64,000 nucleotides of DNA, taken from Delftia tsuruhatensis (GTDB lineage Bacteria > Pseudomonadota > Gammaproteobacteria > Burkholderiales > Burkholderiaceae_C). Every line of letters begins with the position of its first letter. Position 1 is the stretch's first letter. Where the stretch lies: assembly GCF_903815225.1 (NCBI RefSeq), contig NZ_LR813084.1:1344501-1408500 (forward strand), read 5' to 3'. This document shows, piece by piece, positions 1-7,372 of this stretch. The notes under the pieces are model-generated. The model made no database searches. It was not told the DNA's origin and worked only from the letters and a program-made list of their open reading frames with translations. The position numbers were made by a program, and so were the translations under genes.

Positions 1-1091
1 CGCTGCTGGGACAGTATCCGGGCACAGGCCTGGTAGTGCTGCTGCGCCGCCTGCTCGGCGGCATGCAGGGACTCTATGTCCACGGCGGCGTCCAGCTGCT
101 GCAGCTCCTGACGCCAGCCAGCCAGCAGCGCGGGCAGTTCGTCGGGCGTACGCCGGTAGCGGCGTGCCAGCTGCATCCACAGCGAGAGGCGGGCATCGAG
201 CTCGGCCAGGCGCTCGGGGTCCAGGTCGGCGCGTCGCAGATAGGCCTGCAGCGAATGGCGAGCATCCTGGACCTGGGCCATGCTGGAGGCCAGTACGTCG
301 GCGATGTTCTGGAACTCGGGCTCCAGGTGCTCCTGGTTCTGGACCATGTGGCTGGCGCGCCCCAGCGGACTGATGACGCCGGACTCGTCGTCCTCCAGCA
401 TCTGCAGCGTGGTCTGGGCGGTGTCGATCAGCGTCTGGGCATGGGACAGGCGCGTGTGCTGGGCGTTGAGTTCATCCCACTCGTCGGCCTGCGGCGACAG
501 CTTGTCGAGTTCGGCGATCTGCCACTGGAGCCGTTCGCGCTCGCGCTGCAGGCTGTCCTGGGCGGATTGCGCATGCTGCAGCGCCTGCCGGGCCTGGCTC
601 CAGAGGCTCCAGCCGGCCTGAACCTCGCGGCTGTCTATGCCTGCGTAGGCGTCCAGCAAGGCACGTGCCGCATCGGGCCGCGTGAGGCTTTGCCAGGCAT
701 GCTGGCCGTGGATGTCGATCAGTTGCTCGCCCAGGGCGCGCAGTTGCGTGGCCGTGGCCGGTGTGCCGTTGATCCATGCGCGGCTCCTGCCCTGGGTGTC
801 CACCGTGCGCCGCAGCAGCAGGCCGTTGTCCTCGCTGGCCAGGCCCGCGGCCTCCATCCACGGGCGCAGGCGCGCGCAGCCATCGAACTCCACGCAGATG
901 TCGGCCTGGGCACAGCCCTCGCGCACCACGTCGGCGTCGGCGCGTGCGCCCAAGGCCAGTTGCAGGGCATCGATCAGGATGGACTTGCCGGCGCCTGTCT
1001 CCCCGGTCAGCACCGTGAAGCCTGCCTGCCAGTCCAGGTCCAATGCCTGCACGATCACGAAGTCGCGCAGCACGATGCGCTTGAGCGCCAT
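1..1091 (-). CDS. recN: DNA repair protein RecN (N-terminal part, cut by window edge)
   Basis: RecN is an SMC-like ATPase that acts at DNA double-strand breaks in the cytoplasm. The leftward frame starts at ATG 1091 and stays open to base 1, about 363 codons of a protein usually near 550. The Walker A motif GETGAGKS is at residues 30-37, and residues 5-14 (RIVLRDFVIV) match the usual RecN opening. It starts two bases after the nadK stop, so the two genes are almost certainly cotranscribed. The C-terminal part with Walker B lies outside the window. Identification is firm; completeness cannot be judged. Confidence 0.93.
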   Translation of the reverse strand, partial: MALKRIVLRDFVIVQALDLDWQAGFTVLTGETGAGKSILIDALQLALGARADADVVREGCAQADICVEFDGCARLRPWMEAAGLASEDNGLLLRRTVDTQGRSRAWINGTPATATQLRALGEQLIDIHGQHAWQSLTRPDAARALLDAYAGIDSREVQAGWSLWSQARQALQHAQSAQDSLQRERERLQWQIAELDKLSPQADEWDELNAQHTRLSHAQTLIDTAQTTLQMLEDDESGVISPLGRASHMVQNQEHLEPEFQNIADVLASSMAQVQDARHSLQAYLRRADLDPERLAELDARLSLWMQLARRYRRTPDELPALLAGWRQELQQLDAAVDIESLHAAEQAAQQHYQACARILSQQ

Positions 1092-1093
1092 GG

Positions 1094-1990
1094 TCAGGCG
1101 CCCCCCTCGTTCCAGCCCAGCTTCTTGCGCAGCGTGGCGAAATAGTTCCAGCCCCTGGGGTGCAGGAAACGCACGCTGTGATGGGCCCGGCTCACGAGAA
1201 TGCGGTCGCCGTGTTGCAGCGAGGCCAGGGACTGCATGTCGAAATTGGCGCTCACGTCGCGCCCGCCGACGACCTCGATCGTGACCTCGTTGGCATCCGA
1301 CAGCACGATGGGGCGGTTGGACAGGTTGTGCGGAGCGATCGGCGCCATCACCCAGGCGGGAATGGATGGGTGCATCATGGGGCCGCCTGCAGACAGCGCA
1401 TAGGCCGTGGAGCCCGTGGGCGTGGCCACGATCAGGCCGTCGGCGCGCTGGTTGGAGACGAAGCGGCCGCCGACCTCGATGCGCAGCTCCACCATGCCCG
1501 AGGTGCCGCCGCGGTTGACCACCACGTCGTTCATGGCCAGGGCCTGGAACACGCACTGGTCGTCGCGCATGACGCGGGCACACATCAGCGGGCGCAGGTC
1601 CTCTTCGTACTCGCCCTGGAGCATGGGAGTGAGCGTGCCTTCGAAATCCTCGAGCGCGATGTCGGTGACGAAGCCCAGCCGCCCCTGGTTCACCCCGATC
1701 AGGGGCGTCCCGTATTGCGCCAGGTGCCGGCTCACGCCCAGCATGGTGCCGTCGCCGCCGACGACCAGGCCCAGGTCGCAATGCCGCCCCAGGCCGTCCA
1801 CGTCGAGCGTGGGGTAGTCTGTCAGGCCGGCATGCAGGGCCGACTGGGTATCGAGCACGACTTCGCAGCCCTGGCGCCTGAGAAAGCCGGCGATGCGCTC
1901 TAGCGCATGGCTGGCATTCTCGGACGGGGCGCTTGCACTGGGCGCGTGGTACTTCCCGATCAAGGCAACGTGGCGAAACGTGGACGTCAT
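1094..1990 (-). CDS. nadK: NAD kinase
   Basis: Phosphorylates NAD to NADP; cytoplasmic and normally essential. The 298-residue length is typical. The family motif GGDGTMLG is present near residue 78, followed by [10 protein letters not shown]; the conserved [11 protein letters not shown] segment lies further on. It is followed by recN after two bases. Upstream of its ATG lies only a 9-base gap and then the stop codon of the phage repressor (2000-2002), so in this strain it is effectively the second gene of a repressor-nadK-recN unit. An extended -10-like TGATGTAAT lies on the minus strand at 2007-1999, 8 bases before the ATG; it could drive a near-leaderless transcript. Confidence 0.96.
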   Translation of the reverse strand: MTSTFRHVALIGKYHAPSASAPSENASHALERIAGFLRRQGCEVVLDTQSALHAGLTDYPTLDVDGLGRHCDLGLVVGGDGTMLGVSRHLAQYGTPLIGVNQGRLGFVTDIALEDFEGTLTPMLQGEYEEDLRPLMCARVMRDDQCVFQALAMNDVVVNRGGTSGMVELRIEVGGRFVSNQRADGLIVATPTGSTAYALSAGGPMMHPSIPAWVMAPIAPHNLSNRPIVLSDANEVTIEVVGGRDVSANFDMQSLASLQHGDRILVSRAHHSVRFLHPRGWNYFATLRKKLGWNEGGA

Positions 1991-1999
1991 TTCTGGAAA

Positions 2000-2275
2000 T
2001 TACATCATTAAAGTTTTGTACTTTTCTTCCCAGTAGCTTTTTTCTTCGTCCGGGGTCGCTTGGTGGGTTAGGTTCACAGCAGCAATGATCTGCATTGCAT
2101 CTATGTGTGCCATCTCTGCCATCTTCGCGATCGCTATGTCCGGGAGCCTCCGGCGTCCTTTCATGTAGTTCGAGAAAGTCTTGCCTTCGAGTCCGAGGGC
2201 CTCTGCTGCGTCCTTGTCGAACCTTAGGCCGCATCGGGCCTTGTAGATGCCAACAATTGATTCAAGTGCATTCAT
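2000..2275 (-). CDS. Phage repressor-like helix-turn-helix protein (DUF3693-like)
   Basis: A 91-residue leftward gene at the phage end, opposite to the replication and structural genes, as expected of a lysogeny repressor. Residues about 17-45 fit a Cro/CI-type helix-turn-helix (DAAEALGLEGKTFSNYMKGRR); the overall layout resembles DUF3693 proteins of filamentous phages. It is preceded by two 13-base inverted repeats at 2298-2330, likely its operators. The stop codon TAA depends on host base 2000: rejoining the phage ends gives TAT and a frame extended by 30 codons. In the prophage it is followed 9 bases later by nadK. Repressor function is inferred from position and fold. Confidence 0.75.
   Translation of the reverse strand: MNALESIVGIYKARCGLRFDKDAAEALGLEGKTFSNYMKGRRRLPDIAIAKMAEMAHIDAMQIIAAVNLTHQATPDEEKSYWEEKYKTLMM
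2001..2012. other. Putative attL core
   Basis: TACATCATTAAA here matches TACATCACTAAA at 9512-9523 with one mismatch. It marks the change from host nadK upstream sequence to phage sequence. It overlaps the last codons and stop of the phage repressor. The repeat is short, so the exact crossover point is an inference. Confidence 0.6.
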
Positions 2276-2291
2276 AGGGTTTACCCTCTGT

Positions 2292-2362
2292 AAAAGTCTT
2301 CACTTTGAAGTAAAATTCTTCATATCGAAGGTTTTTGACTTCCCTGTGGGGGAAAAGTCTTC
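2292..2362. promoter_or_regulatory. Operator-like repeats upstream of the phage repressor
   Basis: Two inverted repeats, CTTCACTTTGAAG (2298-2310) and CTTCATATCGAAG (2318-2330), have centres 20 bases apart, about two helical turns. The half-site context AAAAGTCTTC occurs at 2292-2301 and again at 2353-2362. They lie between the leftward repressor start and the rightward phage genes. A role as binding sites for the repressor is inferred. Confidence 0.6.
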
Positions 2363-2466
2363 GGCATCTTAACCCCTCGGGATCATCCCGGCCAGTTGCA
2401 GTGATCCACAGCACGGCCTACCGCCGGAAGCAGGGATGGTCTTGAGGTTTTGACCTGGAGCTACCC

Positions 2467-2823
2467 ATGTCAGCTACGCAAGTTTCCTTCTCGGCCTTCG
2501 CTCTCTCCCGGCGTACTCCTGCGCCCTTCCCTGCAAGTGATCAGCGCTGCCTGCTCTGCGGCGAACCTGCTGCATCCTGCAAATGCACTCCCCCCGCTGC
2601 CATTCCAGGCGCTGCCCCCGTGGTAGCTCACGGGCTCGGTGTCGGTAGCGGTGGGGAGTGCTCCCTGCGTGAACGTCGCATGAGTCTGCTCCGTGAACGT
2701 CGACCTGGGGGTCGCGGCATGAACTATCCGCCGATCTTCTGGCGCGTTGTGGCCGTGCTGTACGTGCTTGTGACGGAGTCCGTTCTGGTCGCTGCCTTCT
2801 TCTATGTCACGGAGCGTTTATGA
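2467..2823 (+). CDS. Hypothetical phage protein with Cys cluster and C-terminal membrane segment
   Basis: 118 residues, not recognised. The start is supported by GGAG seven bases before ATG 2467. Residues 28-40 hold a CxxC...CxC cluster (CLLCGEPAASCKC) that could bind zinc. Residues about 90-114 form one hydrophobic segment. It overlaps the next gene by four bases (ATGA), so translation is probably coupled. An internal ATG at 2719 would give only the membrane segment, as a 34-residue protein. It is the first rightward gene after the operator region and so belongs to the early part of the phage transcript. Confidence 0.55.
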   Translation: MSATQVSFSAFALSRRTPAPFPASDQRCLLCGEPAASCKCTPPAAIPGAAPVVAHGLGVGSGGECSLRERRMSLLRERRPGGRGMNYPPIFWRVVAVLYVLVTESVLVAAFFYVTERL

Positions 2824-3059
2824 GCTCATCCACCGCATACGTCGTGACGTATCTGGAGCCTGTTCGCTCCGGTCTTTTTCGTGATCGCTCGATCAAGTGT
2901 GCGACCTGGGGCCAAGCTCGCCTTGCCATGTACTGCTTGGTCCATGCCGGGTTCCCAAACGTTGGGGTGTCGCTCGCCAGTCTGCATGTCCCCGGGCAAG
3001 CCTCTGAGGGCAGTTCCGGGTTGGCTGTCCCGGCGCAATCCGTGGGGCATGCACCTTGA
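2820..3059 (+). CDS. Hypothetical phage protein
   Basis: 79 residues, no recognised domain. The start overlaps the previous stop (ATGA) and has a GGAG-type site nine bases upstream. The N-terminal half (residues 1-55) looks folded and mixed in composition; the tail from residue 60 is rich in Ser, Gly and Pro. It lies just before the ssDNA-binding protein, a position often held in inoviruses by small replication-accessory proteins. No function is claimed. Confidence 0.5.
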   Translation: MSSSTAYVVTYLEPVRSGLFRDRSIKCATWGQARLAMYCLVHAGFPNVGVSLASLHVPGQASEGSSGLAVPAQSVGHAP

Positions 3060-3161
3060 CAGGCCTCTGCTCTGCCTCGCGTGCGGGGTAGCTCAGAGCA
3101 CTGTCGCTCGTATAGCCCGATCTGCGCGGGATTCCATTACGCAGTCTGTTAAGGAAACACC

Positions 3162-3488
3162 ATGTCTACACCCCTGCCCGCATTCATCAAGGTCCTGGTC
3201 GTGCAAGAGGTTCGCAAGGGCACCGGCAAGAGCGGCAAGCCCTACGAATTCCAGGAAGTCGATTGCCTCACGCTGGATGCTGACGGCATTGAGCTGCAAG
3301 TCGGCGTGACGCCCGTTCCTGCCCCCCTGGTCGGCAAGATCACGCGGGGCCTGTATGCCCCCGTCTACGGCATGCGGGTTGATTTCCAGTCTCGCAAGAT
3401 CATGCCCGCCATCGTTGACTTCACGCCCGTGCCGTCGCTCGCTCCTGCGGGCCGTGGTGGCCAGTCCGGCACGGCTGCGAAGACTTGA
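3162..3488 (+). CDS. Phage single-stranded DNA-binding protein (gpV-like)
   Basis: 108 residues. It sits directly before the coat protein gene, as gene V does in filamentous phages, where the product coats new single strands and switches replication to virion DNA. The all-beta pattern with basic residues (residues 9-35, VLVVQEVRKGTGKSGKPYEF) and the disordered Gly/Ala/Thr tail from residue 93 fit a helix-destabilising OB-type protein. The ribosome site AAGGAA precedes ATG 3162. Assignment rests mainly on size, pattern and synteny; there is no single diagnostic motif. Confidence 0.7.
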   Translation: MSTPLPAFIKVLVVQEVRKGTGKSGKPYEFQEVDCLTLDADGIELQVGVTPVPAPLVGKITRGLYAPVYGMRVDFQSRKIMPAIVDFTPVPSLAPAGRGGQSGTAAKT

Positions 3489-3572
3489 TTACGTGCTGTG
3501 ATTTCAGCGCCTAGGCCATGGCTTGTCGTGGTCTAGACGATGCAATCCCGCATCGTTTTCAAGGGGTCTTCT

Positions 3573-3779
3573 ATGAAATTCCAACGTACTCTGATCGTGC
3601 GCGCTATCGCGATTCCCGCGATTGTCGCTGGTGCCGTCAGCACGGCGCATGCCGAGCTGCCCGCCGAAGTCACAACCGCCCTCAGCAGTCTTTCGACTGA
3701 TGCGCTGAAGGTCGCGGGCATCGTCCTGGCGGCAATCGTTGCCGTCTACGCATTCAAGTTCATTCGCAAGGGTCTGTGA
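3573..3779 (+). CDS. Major coat protein (pVIII-like)
   Basis: 68-residue precursor. The signal peptide spans residues 1-27 and ends in AHA, leaving a 41-residue mature protein with an acidic start (ELPAEV), one membrane helix (about VAGIVLAAIVAVYAF) and a basic end (KFIRKGL). That is the classic layout of the filamentous major coat subunit, which packs around the ssDNA. I chose ATG 3573 because AGGGG lies 8-12 bases upstream and the result is a standard signal peptide; an upstream in-frame ATG at 3540 would add 11 residues. It is embedded between the ssDNA-binding protein and small membrane proteins. Confidence 0.9.
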   Translation: MKFQRTLIVRAIAIPAIVAGAVSTAHAELPAEVTTALSSLSTDALKVAGIVLAAIVAVYAFKFIRKGL

Positions 3780-3795
3780 TCCACTGGGGTTTGTA

Positions 3796-3918
3796 ATGCA
3801 GCTGATTGCACCGCTGTTGATTGATATGGGCATCAATGCCGCATGGGTATCAGCGGCGGTGCTTTCTGCCCGTGTTGCGTTGTTTGCTCATCGTTTTATT
3901 AAGTCTCGGAGCTTGTAA
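3796..3918 (+). CDS. Tiny hydrophobic phage protein (minor coat candidate)
   Basis: 40 residues (starts MQLIAPLLID, ends HRFIKSRSL). One hydrophobic helix is followed by a basic tail, the build of pVII/pIX-type end proteins of filamentous virions. TGGGGT precedes the ATG, and its stop TAA overlaps the next ATG (TAATG). The tight packing argues that it is real. The role is inferred. Confidence 0.6.
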   Translation: MQLIAPLLIDMGINAAWVSAAVLSARVALFAHRFIKSRSL

Positions 3919-4271
3919 TGCCCTCTTATCAGGTGGGTGCGGCGTGCTACCCGACTCAGTTGCAAGCTGCTCAAGCGGTTGCTAGCTCCCAGATTGGCAA
4001 TGTTGTCCAGCAAGGCGGATCGGCCCATGTTGTGGAGCTCAGGGCAATAAATCCAACTGCTATTACATATGGCCTTCGCCCGGTGACTGGTAGCCCGTTG
4101 ATTGAAGTTGTCAGCACTTTCGAGGCTCAGCCTTGCGGCTTGCTTCAGGCCTCGGATGGGCTCGCTCTCGGTTGGATGGTTGGTGGCGTCTGGATCGTTG
4201 TTTATGGTCTGACATTTATTGCGCGCACTGTCTTCCATATTGGTGATGGAGGTAACGATGGCAACGCCTGA
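3918..4271 (+). CDS. Hypothetical phage membrane protein in the coat module
   Basis: 117 residues, not recognised. A GGAG site lies eight bases before ATG 3918, which overlaps the previous stop. Residues about 83-105 form a membrane segment (LGWMVGGVWIVVYGLTFIA); the N-terminal 80 residues are polar with two cysteines (10 and 73). The 3' end overlaps the following 24-codon gene. Position among the coat genes suggests a virion or assembly protein. Confidence 0.6.
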   Translation: MPSYQVGAACYPTQLQAAQAVASSQIGNVVQQGGSAHVVELRAINPTAITYGLRPVTGSPLIEVVSTFEAQPCGLLQASDGLALGWMVGGVWIVVYGLTFIARTVFHIGDGGNDGNA

Positions 4272-4332
4272 GTTTTACGCTGCGTTTATCGGCGTTCTGG
4301 GGGCTGTATGGCTGATTTGCGGGCGCTGGTAA
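4258..4332 (+). CDS. 24-residue phage membrane peptide (pVII/pIX-like candidate)
   Basis: ATG 4258 has a near-perfect ribosome site (GGAGGT, 4250-4255) at ideal distance and encodes 24 residues, mostly one helix (AAFIGVLGAVWLI) ending CGRW. It overlaps the gene before it by 14 bases and the pIII-like gene after it by 25. Size and hydrophobicity match the smallest filamentous virion proteins. It is easily missed because of its length. Confidence 0.55.
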   Translation: MATPEFYAAFIGVLGAVWLICGRW

Positions 4333-5636
4333 TCGCTGTTGCGGCATTGTTGTCCGGTGTTGTACATGCTGGGTATGCCCAATTGGCTCCACCGCTTGGC
4401 TGGTCCCCGGGTGGTGGGTTGGCTTCTGGCGCTGGTGGCGCCTTTAATTTTGGCAATGCCGCAAATAGTGCCCAGCTTCTGGGTGGCACTGTCCGAACCA
4501 ATGCTGCTTTGAGTGTGGGAGGTCGGTCTGTCGCTGTCCCTGCGACTATGCGCTTTGCAGCTAACGCGCCGAAGATTGCTGCGGGGTTGATATTCGCGCA
4601 TCCAGGCTTGCGTACTGCTGCCGCTATTGCGGCGTGGCTCGGTGTCGGGAAGTTGATCTGGGATGAGGCGGAAGGGATTTGGCGTGAAACTTCGGACCCC
4701 GTGCGCGGTGACGGGAAGTTGTGGTGGACAAGCTGGAATCCAGCGTTACAGCCAAGCCCTGAGGCTGCATGTTTGTCCTCTACTGGTCCCGGTGCTGACT
4801 GGAGCTATCAGTTTATCGGGATTATTAATGGTCCCTTTGGTCCTAGAGATTGTAATTATCGGGCCCAAATGAAAAGCAATCCAAATATTTGGAACTATGT
4901 AACTGCTGGGCTCTACTCTAAGGATGTTGAGACGCCAGAAGAGTGCCCTGCTGGCTGGACTAAAACACCCGCCGGCTGTGTTAGCCCGGCAGTTGATCAG
5001 CCTAGATTTGAGGAGATATTGGCAAAGCCTGGGAATATTTTGCCTGAGCGCGTGCCGCTTGATTTGCCGTACCCGTTGCCGATAAATCTGCCGGAAATAG
5101 CTCCCTTGTTTATCCCAACGGGTAATCCGGTTCCTAATCCTAATTACAATCCTTCTGCCCCTCCGGGTGTAGATAACCAGCCTTGGAATCAGCCGGGCGT
5201 TCGTGTTACTCCTGCCCCCGTGCCTGGTAGTCCTTGGCAAGTTGATATACAGCCTATTAATAGGCCTGTAGATAATCCGAACCCGGACCCTAACCCAAAG
5301 CCTGACCCCAATCCTGGGGATGGTGATAAGCCTACGGAAAAGGATCCGGGTCTTTGTGAGATGTATCCTGACATTGTTGCTTGCCAGAAGCTCGGCGGCA
5401 TCGACGCTAAAGAGTTGCCGAAAAAGACTGTTCCTATGCAGATAACAAAGCAGAATGTCGGCCCTGAAAATGGTTCATGCCCGGCCCCTCGACAGTTCGA
5501 TGTGATGGGTGTTTCCATGGCATTTCGGTGGGATTTGCTCTGTGATTTTGCTACAGGAATACGGCCGATTCTCGTTGGGTTCGCGTGGCTATCCGCTGCA
5601 TTGGCATTTGTCGGTCTCAGTAGGAGGGGCGACTAA
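4308..5636 (+). CDS. Minor coat / host attachment protein (pIII-like)
   Basis: 442 residues. The N-terminal signal peptide ends near residue 21 (VVHA). It is followed by a Gly-rich ectodomain, cysteine-containing segments around residues 150-225, a Pro/Asn/Asp-rich linker at about 275-350, and a C-terminal membrane anchor (ILVGFAWLSAALAFVGL) with a short basic tail. This is the build of pIII adsorption proteins, which bind the pilus and cap the virion. It lies directly before the pVI-like gene, with stop and start overlapping as TAATG. Codon use favours T-ending codons, unlike host genes. Receptor specificity cannot be read from sequence. Confidence 0.8.
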   Translation: MADLRALVIAVAALLSGVVHAGYAQLAPPLGWSPGGGLASGAGGAFNFGNAANSAQLLGGTVRTNAALSVGGRSVAVPATMRFAANAPKIAAGLIFAHPGLRTAAAIAAWLGVGKLIWDEAEGIWRETSDPVRGDGKLWWTSWNPALQPSPEAACLSSTGPGADWSYQFIGIINGPFGPRDCNYRAQMKSNPNIWNYVTAGLYSKDVETPEECPAGWTKTPAGCVSPAVDQPRFEEILAKPGNILPERVPLDLPYPLPINLPEIAPLFIPTGNPVPNPNYNPSAPPGVDNQPWNQPGVRVTPAPVPGSPWQVDIQPINRPVDNPNPDPNPKPDPNPGDGDKPTEKDPGLCEMYPDIVACQKLGGIDAKELPKKTVPMQITKQNVGPENGSCPAPRQFDVMGVSMAFRWDLLCDFATGIRPILVGFAWLSAALAFVGLSRRGD

Positions 5637-5926
5637 TGGAGGGCATCGCTGAATGGCTGGCCAAAATTTCTTGGCCCCTGGTGTCTCGTGTGCTTGTGTC
5701 TCTTGGTTTTGGATACACGACATATGAGGGAGCGGATTCTGCTATCACTAATGCTATCGGTTCTATTCAAGGTGCTTTCGCGGGGCTCGGTGCTGAGGTC
5801 TTGCAGCTCCTTGCAATGGCGGGTTTTTTTGATGCTATGTCTATCACTAGTGGCGGGATTGTTTCCGGTCTCGCCTGGATGGTCATGAAACGGTTTGCTC
5901 TGCAAACAACTGGGCAGGGTTCATAA
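5636..5926 (+). CDS. Minor coat protein pVI-like (DUF2523 family)
   Basis: 96 residues with hydrophobic segments near 14-30 and about 45-85, in the pattern of DUF2523 proteins. These occupy the pVI position, between pIII and the pI/Zot ATPase, in many inoviruses and help cap the virion with pIII. The ribosome site AGGAGGGG ends nine bases before ATG 5636. The stop is immediately followed by the zot ATG. Confidence 0.8.
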   Translation: MEGIAEWLAKISWPLVSRVLVSLGFGYTTYEGADSAITNAIGSIQGAFAGLGAEVLQLLAMAGFFDAMSITSGGIVSGLAWMVMKRFALQTTGQGS

Positions 5927-6940
5927 ATGCTCACACTCATCACTGGCAACCCTGGGACTGGTAAGAGTGCTGCTCTGGTTTCAATGCTTGATGAGCTTGG
6001 CAAAGATCGTCAGCTGTATGTGAATGGCATTCCTGAGTTGCTCATTCCGCATATCGAATTGGCGGAGCCTGAGAAATGGCATGAGACGGTGCCTGATGGC
6101 TCTGTCATCATCATTGATGAGGTCCAACGGGTATGGCGTCCTGGTGGTCCTGGTCAGAAGATTCCCGAGATGATTGCGTCGTTGGAAACGCATCGTCATA
6201 GGGGTCTCGATTTCTACATAATTACTCAGGGTCCGAATCTCATTCATGCTAATGTGCGTGCGCTTATCGGTCGGCACGTCCATTTGCGCGATCTGGGCAT
6301 CCTCGGTCGCTGGTGGTATGAGTGGCCTGAGTGCGCAGATAACTGCCGTACAGGCTGGAAAAATGCGCCCATTAAGAAGAGATATAAGCTTCCAAAAAGC
6401 GTATTCGGTAAATACAAAAGCGCAAGTATCCATGTCAAGCCAGTGCGTTCCTTTCCGTGGATGCTTGTTGTGATGATTGCTGCGCTTTTGACTGTATTTG
6501 TGATGTCTTGGTTTGCTTATAGGGCTATCAATGCTCGTTTGCATCCTGGCGCGCCTGAGCCTGTTTCGGCCGTCCCCAATGCATCATCGTCGCTTCAGCG
6601 GCAAGGTAATCAAGTTACTGCTACGTCAACGCCTGTCGTTGTGCCTGACGAGCGCGTTGCATTCATTCCTAGGCTTTCGGATCGCCCTTGGACTGCTCCT
6701 GCATACGATGAAATCAGGCGAGTTGTTACGATGCCTCTGATTACTGGTGCAATGTGCATCAATGACCATTGCGTGTGTTTTAACGGGTCGCGTCGGTTGC
6801 TCGATGTGGGGCATATTGCGTGTGATGAATGGCGCAGGTTGCGTCCATTTGATCCTTACGTCTATGAACCTGTGCTTGTCGATGCTGGCAATGCTGACGC
6901 AGGGGCCCGAGCGCCTGGGGTGTCTTCTGATGCCAGTTAG
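5927..6940 (+). CDS. Zot-domain assembly ATPase (pI-like)
   Basis: 337 residues. Walker A GNPGTGKS is at residues 7-14 and Walker B (VIIIDEVQ) at 60-67 with Asp64-Glu65. One membrane helix spans residues 177-199 (FPWMLVVMIAALLTVFVMSW). A cysteine-bearing periplasmic C-terminal part includes CINDHCVC. This is the inner-membrane motor that drives export and assembly of filamentous virions; the zonula occludens toxin name reflects the Vibrio homologue only, and no toxin role is implied here. It closes the structural module. Confidence 0.93.
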   Translation: MLTLITGNPGTGKSAALVSMLDELGKDRQLYVNGIPELLIPHIELAEPEKWHETVPDGSVIIIDEVQRVWRPGGPGQKIPEMIASLETHRHRGLDFYIITQGPNLIHANVRALIGRHVHLRDLGILGRWWYEWPECADNCRTGWKNAPIKKRYKLPKSVFGKYKSASIHVKPVRSFPWMLVVMIAALLTVFVMSWFAYRAINARLHPGAPEPVSAVPNASSSLQRQGNQVTATSTPVVVPDERVAFIPRLSDRPWTAPAYDEIRRVVTMPLITGAMCINDHCVCFNGSRRLLDVGHIACDEWRRLRPFDPYVYEPVLVDAGNADAGARAPGVSSDAS

Positions 6941-7304
6941 GCCGCTGTCCGAAGATGCCGCTTTGTCGCGCGACGTGCCCGTCGATGTGCTCACGCTGTC
7001 ACTAGCGCGCCTGCCGCGTGCTTCCCGGTCTACTTGGCTTGGCGCTGCTGTGTCGTTGGGTTCGCCTCCGCGCTGGCCTGCTCCGCGAGGCGCAGTGCTC
7101 CAGCTCAGCGGGCCGCGAATCGTCGCCCTAAAAAACATGTATTTCTGCGCTGCTGCGCTCCTGTGTCTCGCTGCGTCTATGGCGGTCAAGGCCGGCGTGC
7201 GGGCGGCCCGTGGATGCAAGCGAAGCGCAGGCGCGGGCCGCGCGCAGCGCGGCCTAGATTTATCCCATAAACACTTTGGAACACACAGGGCGCAAAGGCT
7301 CTGA
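6930..7304 (+). CDS. Doubtful hypothetical phage protein
   Basis: An open frame of 124 codons starts at ATG 6930 inside the 3' end of the zot gene. The first 30 residues look protein-like; a hydrophobic stretch (NMYFCAAALLCLAASMAV) lies near residue 70. The remainder runs through GC-rich, hairpin-forming sequence likely to be the replication origin. There is no clear ribosome site. It may be a real small gene or a chance frame across the intergenic region. Confidence 0.3.
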   Translation: MPVRPLSEDAALSRDVPVDVLTLSLARLPRASRSTWLGAAVSLGSPPRWPAPRGAVLQLSGPRIVALKNMYFCAAALLCLAASMAVKAGVRAARGCKRSAGAGRAQRGLDLSHKHFGTHRAQRL

Positions 7305-7372
7305 AAAAGGTGAACCCCGCGACAGCGCCAACTGCCCGGGGTTCGTGATAGCAACCTCTACGACAGGTCACC
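6941..7372. other. Phage intergenic region, candidate origin / packaging region
   Basis: About 430 bases lie between the assembly ATPase and the replication gene, where filamentous phages carry their origins and packaging signal. A perfect GC hairpin, GGCCGCGC-GCA-GCGCGGCC, lies at 7236-7254. A second inverted repeat, GAACCCC...GGGGTTC, lies at 7312-7344 just before the replication gene. The nick site itself cannot be pinpointed from one genome. Confidence 0.5.

Noticed and set aside
3081..3110. GGGGTAGCTCAGAGC resembling a tRNA D-arm
   Set aside because: No acceptor, anticodon or T arm can be folded around it; a short chance match.
5927..6940. Zot reading as an enterotoxin gene
   Set aside because: Position and architecture fit the pI assembly ATPase of filamentous phages; toxin activity is not implied by the domain name.
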